DNA of 64,000 nt from contig NZ_JAJQQP010000005.1 in NCBI RefSeq assembly GCF_028994805.1, positions 248,001-312,000 of the forward strand, read 5' to 3'. Position numbers and translations under genes: made by a program. The notes beneath the pieces were generated by a model. The model had not been told where the DNA came from. It worked only from the letters and a program-made list of their open reading frames with translations, and did not search any database. The stretch is from Promicromonospora iranensis (GTDB lineage Bacteria; Actinomycetota; Actinomycetes; Actinomycetales; Cellulomonadaceae). Every line of letters begins with the position of its first letter. Position 1 is the stretch's first letter. Shown here in pieces: positions 48,543 to 58,600 of this stretch.

Positions 48543-50042
48543 GTGGCCGAGAAGCCGAACATCCTCGTCATCTGGGGTGACGACATCGGGATCAGCAACA
48601 TCAGTGCCTACTCCGACGGAGTGATGGGCTACCGGACCGAGAACATCGACCGGATCGCCGCCGAGGGCGCTCGCTTCACCGACTACTACGGGGAGCAGAG
48701 CTGTACGGCGGGACGCGCAGCGTTCATCACCGGGCAGAACCCGTACCGGACCGGGCTGACGAAGGTCGGCATGCCCGGCGCCGAGCTGGGGCTGCAGGCC
48801 GAGGACCCGACGATCGCCACCGCGCTCAAGGAGCAGGGGTACGCGACCGGCCAGTTCGGCAAGAACCACCTCGGGGACCGGGACGAGCACCTGCCGACCG
48901 TGCACGGCTTCGACGAGTTCTTCGGCAACCTCTACCACCTGAACGCCGAGGAGGAGCCGGAGCTGGACGACTACCCGACGCAGGAGGAGTTCCCCGACTT
49001 CCGGAAGCGGTTCGGCCCGCGCGGGGTGATCCACTCGTGGGCGAACGGCGACGGCACGCAGCGCATCGAGGACACCGGTCCGCTGACCAGAAAGCGCATG
49101 GAGACGGTCGACGAGGAGTTCCGGGACGCGGCGCTCGACTTCATGAGCACGAAGGCGGGGGACGACGAGCCGTTCTTCCTCTGGTTCAACTCGACGCACA
49201 TGCACTTCCGCACCCACGGCAAGCCCGAGAGCAAGGGCCGGGCCGGCCGGTGGCAGTCCGAGTACCACGACACGATGCTCGACCACGACGACGTCGTCGG
49301 CTCGCTGCTGGACCACCTCGACGCGCTCGGCATCGCGGACAACACGATAGTCGTCTACTCCACCGACAACGGCCCGCACATGAACAGCTGGCCGGACGCC
49401 GGGATGACGCCGTTCCGCAACGAGAAGAACTCCAACTGGGAGGGTGCTTACCGGGTCCCCGCGATGGTGCGCTGGCCGGGCAAGATCCCGGAGGGCACCG
49501 TCCTGAACGGGCTCTTCAGCCACAACGACTGGTTCGTGACCCTGCTGGCGGCGGCCGGGGAGCCCGCCGTCGCGGAGAAGCTGCGCGAGGGTACGGAGCT
49601 GGCCGGTACCCGGTACAAGGTTCACCTGGACGGGCACAACCAGCTCGAGTACCTCACGGGGGAGACCGACGAGTCACCGCGCAAGCACTACTTCTACGTG
49701 TCGGACGACGGCGACCTCACCGCGCTGCGCTTCGACAACTGGAAGATCGTGTTCCTGGAGCAGCGCGCGGCCGGCACGCTCAGCATCTGGCTCGAGCCGT
49801 ACGTCGAGCTCCGTGCGCCCAAGATCTTCAACCTGCGTACCGACCCGTTCGAACGGGCCGACATCACGTCGAACTCCTACTTCGACTGGATGCTCGACCA
49901 CGTGTGGCTGCTCATACCCGCCCAGGCGTACGTGGGCAAGATGCTGGCCACGCTCCAGGAGTTCCCGGCACGGCAGGAGCCGTCGACCTTCAGCATCGAC
50001 CAGGTGCTGGCCAAGCTCCAGTCGGGCGTCACGAGCGCATGA
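48543..50042 (+). CDS. Type I sulfatase with CTAGR active-site motif
   Basis: A 499-residue alkaline-phosphatase-superfamily sulfatase. Visible: metal-binding NILVIWGDDIGISNIS, the modification site QSCTAGRAAFITGQNPYRTG, KNHLGDRDE, NSTHMHFRTHGK, STDNGPHMNSWPDAG and NSNWEGAYRVP. The active-site Cys must be converted to formylglycine. Its motif is C-T-A-G-R, with Ala where Pro or Ser is usual, a variant accepted by bacterial FGEs. No signal peptide is apparent, so it may act in the cytosol. GTG 48543 has AAGGAGACATC upstream. First gene of sulfatase / FGE / HAD operon. Confidence 0.92.
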   Translation: MAEKPNILVIWGDDIGISNISAYSDGVMGYRTENIDRIAAEGARFTDYYGEQSCTAGRAAFITGQNPYRTGLTKVGMPGAELGLQAEDPTIATALKEQGYATGQFGKNHLGDRDEHLPTVHGFDEFFGNLYHLNAEEEPELDDYPTQEEFPDFRKRFGPRGVIHSWANGDGTQRIEDTGPLTRKRMETVDEEFRDAALDFMSTKAGDDEPFFLWFNSTHMHFRTHGKPESKGRAGRWQSEYHDTMLDHDDVVGSLLDHLDALGIADNTIVVYSTDNGPHMNSWPDAGMTPFRNEKNSNWEGAYRVPAMVRWPGKIPEGTVLNGLFSHNDWFVTLLAAAGEPAVAEKLREGTELAGTRYKVHLDGHNQLEYLTGETDESPRKHYFYVSDDGDLTALRFDNWKIVFLEQRAAGTLSIWLEPYVELRAPKIFNLRTDPFERADITSNSYFDWMLDHVWLLIPAQAYVGKMLATLQEFPARQEPSTFSIDQVLAKLQSGVTSA

Positions 50043-51076
50043 CGGCGCGCACCGACCACGCCCAGAGCCACGTCCAGGTCCGGAGCCACGCCCAGGGCGC
50101 CCGGACCGAGGACGCTGTCCGGCTCGACGGCGGGACGTTCACCATGGGCTCCGACGTCCACTACCCGGAGGAGGCGCCCGCACACCCCGTGCGGGTCGAC
50201 GGGTTCCGGATCGACCGGTTCGCCGTGACGAACGCGCAGTTCGACGCGTTCGTCACGGCGACGGGGTACGAGACGGTCGCCGAGCGGCCGCTCGACCCCG
50301 CGCTCTACCCGGGCGCGCCCCCGGAGAACCTGGCGCCCGGGTCGATGGTGTTCACACCGACCCCAGGACCCGTGGACCTGCGCCACCTCAGCCAGTGGTG
50401 GGCCTGGGTCCCGGGCGCCTCCTGGCGCCGGCCCGAGGGCCCCGGCTCCGGGATCGACGAGCGCGGCGACCACCCCGTCGTCCACGTCGCCCACGAGGAC
50501 GCGGCGGCCTACGCCGCGTGGGCGGGCGCCGACCTGCCGACCGAGGCCCAGTGGGAGTACGCCGCCCGGGGCGGCGTCGAGGGAGCGGCGTTCACCTGGG
50601 GCGACGAGCCCCGGCCCGGCGGCCGCGTCCTGGCGAACACCTGGGACGGCCCCGACTTCCCGTGGCGGTCCACCGGCGAGTCGGGCTGGCTGCGCACGGC
50701 ACCGGTCGGGTCGTTCGCCCCCAACGGGTTCGGCCTGTACGACATGGCCGGGAACGTCTGGGAATGGACAGGGGACTGGTGGACCGACCGGCACCCCGAC
50801 GCCGCGCTCGAACCGTGCTGCGCGCCGGTGAACCCGCGCGGCGGCGACGCCGACTCCAGCCGGGACCCCCGCCAGCCGCAGTTCGCGGTCCCGCGCAAGG
50901 TCATCAAGGGCGGGTCCTTCCTCTGCGCGGACACCTACTGCCTGCGCTACCGCCCCGCGGCGCGCCGGCCGCAGGCGATCGACACCGGCATGAGCCACGT
51001 GGGCTTCCGGTGCGTCCACAACGACACGGCGCTCGCCGTACCGCCGGGCGCCACGCTCCTGGGTATGGCGTCATGA
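50039..51076 (+). CDS. Formylglycine-generating enzyme (sulfatase-modifying factor)
   Basis: A 345-residue FGE that oxidises the active-site Cys of sulfatases to formylglycine using a copper-bound Cys pair and oxygen. Landmarks: GGTFTMGSDVHYPEEAPAHP, FRIDRFAVTNAQFDAFV, GDHPVVHVAHEDAAAYAAW, LPTEAQWEYAARGG, GLYDMAGNVWEWTGDWW and GGSFLCADTYCLRYRPAARR, which contains both catalytic Cys. ATG 50039 overlaps the sulfatase stop (ATGA), implying stoichiometric production with its substrate. Confidence 0.95.
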   Translation: MTARTDHAQSHVQVRSHAQGARTEDAVRLDGGTFTMGSDVHYPEEAPAHPVRVDGFRIDRFAVTNAQFDAFVTATGYETVAERPLDPALYPGAPPENLAPGSMVFTPTPGPVDLRHLSQWWAWVPGASWRRPEGPGSGIDERGDHPVVHVAHEDAAAYAAWAGADLPTEAQWEYAARGGVEGAAFTWGDEPRPGGRVLANTWDGPDFPWRSTGESGWLRTAPVGSFAPNGFGLYDMAGNVWEWTGDWWTDRHPDAALEPCCAPVNPRGGDADSSRDPRQPQFAVPRKVIKGGSFLCADTYCLRYRPAARRPQAIDTGMSHVGFRCVHNDTALAVPPGATLLGMAS

Positions 51077-52023
51077 CCAACGAGGACCGGCTGCCCTCCT
51101 GGCGTCCCGGGCCCACCCGGGACGCCGTGCTCGGGTTCCTCGCCCAAGCGCCCTCGATCGCGCCGGAGGACCGGGTCGCCTACTTCGACAACGACGGCAC
51201 GCTCTGGTGCGAGCGGCCGACGTACGTCCAGTACGAGTTCTTCCTCGACGCCCTGCGACGGCGGGTACGGGACGATCCGGCGCTCGCGGAGGAGGCGGAG
51301 TTCCGGGCGGTCCTCGCGGGCGACGTCTCGGCGGTCGGCGAGATCGGGCTCGAACGCGTGGCGCTGGCGCTGGCCGGCCTCTTCCAGGGCATCGACCCCG
51401 GCGCGTTCACCCGCGAGGTACGGGCGTTCCTCCGGTCGGGCACCCACCCGACCCTCGGCCATCCCCTGAGCGACATCCGCTACGGCCCGATGCTGGAGCT
51501 CGTCGCCGCGCTCCGGGAGCTGGACTTCACCATCGGTGTCGTGACTGGTGGCGGCACCGAGTTCGTCCGCTCGATCAGCCAGGAGCTGTACGGCGTGCCG
51601 CCCGAACGGGTGGTCGGCACGATGATCGCCTACGCGCTGGAGCAGGACGACAAGGGCCGGCCGGCCCTGCGGCGCACCGGCCGAGTGCTGGGCGACGTCA
51701 ACGAGGGTGCCGCCAAGGTCACCAACATCCAGACCCAGCTCGGCAGGCCCCCGGTGCTCGCCGCGGGAAACTCCGCCGGCGACACCGAGCTCCTCGAGTG
51801 GGCAGCGGCGGCAGACGGTCCGCACCTCTCGCTGCTGGTGGACCACGACGACCCCGACCGGGAGTTCGCCTACGCCAGCGAGGCCCAGTCGTTCGCGGCC
51901 GGCGAGCCCATCACGGAGACGGCGCGGCGGCTCGGCTGGACGACCGTCAGCATGAAGAACGACTGGGCGTCCGTCTTCGCGCACGAGAGCCGGCACCAGA
52001 GCACGGAGGGCGCCGGCGGCTGA
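51073..52023 (+). CDS. HAD-superfamily hydrolase
   Basis: A 316-residue phosphatase-like protein: nucleophile motif YFDNDGTLWCE (about residue 38), motif II VVTGGGTEF, and motif III/IV region LAAGNSAGDTELLEW. A long helical cap lies between motifs I and II. It resembles the phosphoserine-phosphatase-like HADs found beside sulfatases; the substrate is unknown. The ATG overlaps the FGE stop (ATGA), so it belongs to the same operon. Confidence 0.88.
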   Translation: MTNEDRLPSWRPGPTRDAVLGFLAQAPSIAPEDRVAYFDNDGTLWCERPTYVQYEFFLDALRRRVRDDPALAEEAEFRAVLAGDVSAVGEIGLERVALALAGLFQGIDPGAFTREVRAFLRSGTHPTLGHPLSDIRYGPMLELVAALRELDFTIGVVTGGGTEFVRSISQELYGVPPERVVGTMIAYALEQDDKGRPALRRTGRVLGDVNEGAAKVTNIQTQLGRPPVLAAGNSAGDTELLEWAAAADGPHLSLLVDHDDPDREFAYASEAQSFAAGEPITETARRLGWTTVSMKNDWASVFAHESRHQSTEGAGG

Positions 52024-52132
52024 CGCGCACCGTCACCACGACCTTCACCCGCAACGGGTGAGTACCCGCGCCTGCGCACGACGCACAGTCGCGGAGAACG
52101 GCAGGTCCCCACCAGGAACGGGAGGCGAGCTC

Positions 52133-52606
52133 ATGGCTGTCTACGGCCAGCAACCGCAAGGTGCCGCAGGTCGGCCGGACGGTGTCGACGCACGGGTCCT
52201 GTGGTCCGGCGGAGCGGCGACCGCCCTGGTCGTCGCCCTCATCGCGCTCGTGGGCGTGGTCGTCTTCCGCGGGGTGTTCGGGATCCCGATCCTGGCGCCG
52301 GAGGGCGAGGGCGTCTGGGGCGACGTGTCCACCGTCTGGTTCATGGCGGTCGCAGCGCTCGCCGCGCTGCTCGCGGTGGCGCTGGTGCACCTGCTGCTGC
52401 TCGGCACACCGCGCGCCCTGTCGTTCTTCAGCTGGATCGTCGGCCTGGCCACCGTCGTGGCGGGTGTGGCGCCGTTCGTCACCGATGCCGCGCTCGCCAG
52501 CAAGCTGGCGAGCGCGCTGATCAACGTGATCATCGGCTTCGCGATCCTTGGCCTGGTCTCCGGAGTCGCGCGGAGCGCCGTCGCCCGCGCCGTACGAAAC
52601 GTGTGA
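52133..52606 (+). CDS. DUF6069-like membrane protein
   Basis: A 157-residue protein with four hydrophobic helices: VLWSGGAATALVVALIALVG, WFMAVAALAALLAVALVHLL, ALSFFSWIVGLATVVAGVAP and a last helix LINVIIGFAILGLVSG. The loop IPILAPEGEGVWGD is typical of the family. Function unknown. ATG 52133 has GGGAGGCGAGCTC upstream. It ends 12 bases before the giant surface protein gene. Confidence 0.75.
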   Translation: MAVYGQQPQGAAGRPDGVDARVLWSGGAATALVVALIALVGVVVFRGVFGIPILAPEGEGVWGDVSTVWFMAVAALAALLAVALVHLLLLGTPRALSFFSWIVGLATVVAGVAPFVTDAALASKLASALINVIIGFAILGLVSGVARSAVARAVRNV

Positions 52607-52618
52607 GAGGGACAGTCG

Positions 52619-55600
52619 ATGGCAGAACGCGTCGTGGGTGGAGCGGCACACGGTCGGCGAGGGCCGGTACGACGACTGAGGCGAGGGCTCGCCGCCCTCG
52701 GAGCGACCGCGGTGCTGCTGCCGCTCGCGCTGATGACCGCGCCGCCGGCGGCCGCCGCGCAGTGGGGCATCAGCAAGGAGGAGGTCAGCTCGGGGCCGTA
52801 CCAGCCCGGTGACGAGGTGCAGTTCGTCATCACCGTCTCGTGCTCGGACCCGAACGCCGTGCCGTGTGCGAACGCGGTGCTCACCGATGGGCTGCCGGAC
52901 GGCCTGGAGCTGGTCAGTGCCTCGATCCAGAGCGGACCCGCCGGCGGCCAGATCGACGTCGACACCGAGGCGGACACGGTGACGGCGACGTGGCCGAGCA
53001 TGCCGAACGGCGGCCAGGGCCAGGTCTTCGTCACGGCCCAGGTCGACCCGGACCTGCCGTACAGCCAGGACGGCGTGCCGATCACGAACACGGCCACGGT
53101 GTCCGCCGACAACGCCCCGGCGGCCTCCTCCGACGCCACGGTGACGCCGGTGGTGCCGCTCCTGCTCGCGTCGGAGACGACCAAGTCCATCGCGCCGGAG
53201 GGCGCGATCGCGGGGCCGGGTACTGCCGCGACCATGACGCTCTCCGCGACGAACACGTCGAACGACCCGGTGGACGAGCTCGTCGTGCAGGACCCTGCCG
53301 ACCCGACGGCCGACCCGACGGCCGAGCCAAGCCCTTTCACGTACCTGGCCTACACCGGGACCGGCGACGTCACCCTCCCGCCGAACGCGGACACGGTGAC
53401 GCAGGAGTACTGGGACGGCACGCAGTGGCTGCCGCTCGACGACGCCGTCGACCCCGCAGCGGTGCAGGGCGTGCGCTACACGTTCAGCGGCGACATCCAG
53501 CCGGGCGCGACCGCCACGATCCCCGTCGAGGTGGAGCAGCGCGAGACGGTCACCGAGCTCACCGAGGCCACCACCGTGACCAACGACGTCTCCTCGTACG
53601 TCGTGCACGGCGACGACGAGTCCGAGCCGGTGACCGCCGAGGACACCTACGTCATCACGCCGCCGGACAACAGCGTCACCGCGAGCAAGTCGTTCGACCC
53701 GGCGACCGTGAGCGCGGGTGCCTCGACCACGGTCACCCTGGCCGCCACCAGCACCGGGGACCCGACGACGTCCCTGACCATCACCGAACCCTCGCCGGGC
53801 ACGCCCAGCCCGTTCGAGGGCGACGACCCGCTCACCTTCACCGGGTTCGGGCCGTCCGGCGACGGTACGGGCATCCAGTGGCCCGCGGACGCCGACTCCG
53901 CGACGGTCACCTTCACGTGCGCGGACGGCACGACACCCAGCCAGGGCACGACGACGGTGGGCACGCTGCCGGGCCCGCCGGCGGGCTGCGTCGTGGTCGG
54001 GTTCTCCATCGAGTTCACGGGCGCGATCGTCACCGGCGGTGCGGCGTCCGTCCCGTTCACCGCGGACACCGACCCGGACCAGACGGTCGAGGACGTCACG
54101 CACACCAACCAGATCACCGCGGAGATCCCCCACGCGGCGGACACCGCCACGGCCGACCTGGTGACCCTGGACGACCGCCTGGCGACGCAGACCGACAAGA
54201 TCATCTCGCCGTCGACCGTCCCCGCCGTCCCCGGTCAGAGCGTGGTGGTCGAGCTGCCCACCCAGCTGCTGCCCTTCGGGCCGGACGGCTCGACGACGTC
54301 GGCGAACCAGGTGGTGATCCAGGACCCGACGGATCCGGCGGACCCGGGCGAGTTCTGGGCGAACTTCGACGCGACCTCCGTGCGGACCACCGACGTGCCG
54401 GACGGCGCGACGCTCACCGTGAGCTACTGGGACGGTACCGCGTGGGTCCCCGCGCCGGGCTGCGGCCCGTTCACCGGCCCGCAGACCGTGAGCTGTGACC
54501 TGCCCGAGGGCGCTGACGGCGTCCAGTTCGTCTACGAGTCCGAGGACGGGTTCCCGCCGGGCACGTCGTTCCAGCCCAACATCACTGCCGCGTACGACGG
54601 GCCGACCGACCGCGACGACCCGATCGCCAACTGCGCCGCGTCGAGCGCGTCGTCCGGGACCGTCGACCCGACGGCCCCGGCGGAGGGCTGCGACACCGTC
54701 GACCCGTTCCCCGTGGACGGCACCGGCGACCTCGACATCGTCGAGAAGTCGTTCCTCGGTGGCGACCCGCCCACGGTCCTCGCCCGGTCGGAGGACCAGG
54801 TCACGGCGCAGATCGCGTGGTCGACCGACGGCTTCGCCGGCGTGGACCCGATGGTGCTCACCGACATCGCGGACCCGGCGGGCACCGACGTCGCCGACTC
54901 GTTCTACGACGCGTTCGACCTCGTGCGGGTCGAGCCCGTGGACGACTCCGTCGACCCGCTGATCCGGTACGACCAGGTGGAGAGCGTCGAGCTCTTCGTC
55001 GACGGCGCCTGGGTCGAGGCAGCGGGTGACCCCTGTCCTGAGGCCTGCGACGGCACGTTCCCCGGCTACACGCTCAGCGCCGAGGAGCGCGCCTCGGCGA
55101 CGTCGGTACGGCTCACGTACGTCGAGTCGCCGTCGCGCACGGGGGGCGGGGACCCGACCACGCCGCAGCCCGGCGACGGCGTCGCCCGGTCGACGCTCGG
55201 CGACGGCCGCCACCTGCAGCTGACGTTCCAGGTGCGGGACGACCGGCGCAGCACCGGCGAGCCCGTGCTGGGTTCGACGAACGGCACCGTCTACAACACG
55301 GCGGACCCCGGTCTCGTGAACAACACCGTGGAGGCGGCCGCGACCTTCGAGGACGAGACCTTCACCGACCGCGACGGCGCGGACGTCCTGATCATCGACC
55401 GCCCGATCAACGTGATCGTCGACAAGGAGTGGACCGGTGGGCCCGTGTCCGTGCCGCCCGCCGACACCCCCGCGCGGTTCTACCCCTCGACGACGGTCAC
55501 GATCCGGGGCACCAACGAGTCGCTCGCCCGGGTCGACCAGCTGCGGCTCGTCGAGCCCGGGCTCGAGGGCAGCGGTGAGGTACAGGTCGAGGACGGCACC

Positions 55601-58600
55601 GAACCGTTCGACGCCTTCACCCTGCGAGGGATCACCATCACGCCACCGGGGGGCACCGAGACGACGACAGTCACGCTGACCTCCGACGACGGGTCGACGG
55701 CGGAGCTCTCCGAGGCGGAGGCCGAGGCGCTGGCGGCCGGCGACCTCGCCGACGTCGTCGGCGTGGAGGTCGCGTTCGACGGGCGCATCGCCGCCGACGC
55801 GACGGGCACGACGGACCTGACGCTCCAGCTGCGCGAGCTGGACCGGTACACGGGCGAGCCCGTGACGGTCGCCGACCACTCACCGGTGCCCGACACCGCC
55901 GCGGCCCAGGTGACCGACCCGGGCGGGACGGTCGACGACTCCCCGCTCGCGTGGGACGACGCGGAGATGGCGCTGCAGCAGCCGGGGATCGGCGTGGAGG
56001 TCTCCAAGTCGTTCGACCCCGCCCAGGTGGTCGAGCCGGGGACCGGGCCGGTGCGGATGACGCTCTCCGGCACACCCGAGGGCCCGTCCCGGACCGTCGA
56101 GATGGTCCTGACCGACGACGAGCCGCGGTTCTGGAACCAGTACGACTTCGTGGGCTTCGCGGACCCGACGCTCGCCGAGCCGATCCAGCAGGTGCAGGTC
56201 GATGCGTTCACCGGCGGCATCTTCACGGATGACGGGAACGGGGACGGCGACGGCGTGACGGTGACGGGAGGCGACTGGGTGACCGGGACGTCGTCCGCCA
56301 CGTTCGCCCTGCCGGACGGGGTGGCACCCGAGGACGTGCAGGGCCTGCGCTTCACGTTCACCAGGACCGACGGGTCGATCTGGGAGAACCCGGCGAGCCC
56401 GACGCAGAGCGTGCCGATGGACGTCGAGCGGCGCGACGAGCTGCGCACCGGCGGGCCGGTGCTGCCGGACCTCGCCGCGAACCCGCCGGCCCCCGGCGAG
56501 GCCGAGCCCGGGGTCGCGACCAACGAGGTGGACGGCACCACGACGGGCGCGGACCTCGTGGTCGACCCGGAGACGGGGGAGCTGGTGCCGGTGAGCGCCG
56601 CCGGCTCCGCCGAGGCTCAGGTCACCTACGTGCACGCCGAGAACGGCGTCGAGATCGTCAAGGACTTCGACGGCACGGTGTCCGACGGCACCGAGGCGCC
56701 GAACGCGGTCTTCCCGATGAACATCACGATCACCAACACGGGCAACCGGCCGATCGTCGACCCGGTGGTCACCGATCCGATGCCGACGGACGCCGGCGGC
56801 AGCCAGCTTCGCCTGGCCGACGTCGACGCGCCGTACTCGTACGCGCTGACCGGTGCCGCCCCCGACCCGGCGAGCGGCCCGGCCCTGCCGACCGATCCCG
56901 CCGAGGTGACCGTCGACCGGACCGGTGACCTCGAGAACCTGGAGTTCACCTTCCCCGAGGGTTCGGTGCTCGAGGTCCGGCAGACCTACACGATCACCGT
57001 CCAGGTCCAGTTCCGGGTGGACCTCCCCGCGGAGACCGTCGTCGAGAACACCGCGGGTGTCACGGGCGACCGGCCGTGGGACGAGTGCGTCAGCCGCCTG
57101 GACGAGGAGACCGGTGCCTGCGAGGCGGACGCCGACGTCACCAGCGTCCCGGCCGGTGTGCTGGCCCAGTCCAAGGTCGTCAAGGCGACGAACGACGACG
57201 AGCTCGACGTGATCGTCGACCCGGCGGCGGATCCGGACACCGAGTGCCTGCCGGACGCGGACGGGTACTACGCCTACCCGTGCACGCCCGTCATCGCGCC
57301 GGGACACGACGAGACGTGGCAGGTGCGGATCGACAACAGGGGCAACCTGCCCATCACGAAGGTCGTCAGCTACGACCGGCTGCCGGTCCCGGGCGACACG
57401 GGGTCCTACGCGGACTCCGAGCGTGGCTCCCAGTGGCAGCCGATCCTGACGAACGACTCGCCGCCGGAGCTCGTCCACGCGCCCCCGGGCGCCGAGGCGA
57501 CGTTCTCCTACACGACCGCCACCGACTACTGCATGGACGACATCGATGATCCCCGCGCCGAGCCGGTGTGCCCGACGGACGATCCGGCCAGTGGCTGGGT
57601 GGAGCTCACCGGGTCCGAGAGCGAGGACCTGTACGAGACGATCACCGCGCTGAAGGCCGTGGTCACCCTGACGGAGGAGAACCCGCTGCAGCCCGGCGAG
57701 TTCGTCGCCTTCGAGGGCACGACGACCACGCCTGCCGTCGCACCGGAGGCAGGGAACGAGTCGATCGCCTACAACTCCGCGGCCGCCTCCGGCGTGGTGC
57801 AGGCTCCCGAGGGGCCCCGCAACATGCTGCCGACCGAGGGCACCAAGGTCGGCGTCGCCGCGGCGACCGGGTCGCTCGAGGTCGTCAAGCAGGTCACCGG
57901 CGAGGGTGCCGGGTACGCGCCCGACACCTTCGACATGGAGGTGGAGTGCACGTCGGCGATCGGCAGCTGGGTCGAGACGCAGCTCGAACCGGTCCCGATC
58001 ACCGTCTCGCCCGACGAGCCGGCGACGGTGACCAACCTGCCCTACGGGGCGGAGTGCACGGTGACCGAGGATCCGGACGGCGGGCAGACCGAGCTCGTGG
58101 TCGGGTCCGTGACGATCGGCCAGGAGCCGGAGATCACCACGCTCACCGCGGTGAACCGGTACGACCTGGCCAGCCTCGAGCTCGCCAAGGAGGTCGTCAC
58201 CGACGCCGTGGACCAGGACGGTGAGCCGGTGCCCTACGGGCCGTTCGAGGTCACCGTGGACTGCACGTTCCTCGGTGACCCGGTGTACGCGGCGGGCTAC
58301 GGGCCGGACCAGCCGATGGTGGTCACCCTCGAGGACGGCGACGTGACGGTCCTGGAGGGCCTGCCGGCCGGCGCCGGGTGCACCGCCACCGAGACCGGGA
58401 CGGGCGGAGCGGCGTCGGTGGAGGTCACGGTGACGCACGACGGCGAGGAACCGGTCGTGACGGAGGGCCCGGAGGCCACCACCGAGGTCACGCCCGACGC
58501 GTCCGGCGAGAGCACGACGGAGGTCGCCTTCACCAACCAGTTCGACGTGGGCGCGATCGAGCTGGCCAAGGTCGTCGACGGCGAGGGCGCGGAGATGTAC

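Noticed and set aside
48700-48760. Sulfatase as an inactive pseudo-enzyme because its motif is CTAGR rather than CxPxR or CxSxR
   Set aside because: Other metal-binding residues are intact, and a complete FGE gene overlaps it. Ala at that position is tolerated by bacterial FGEs.
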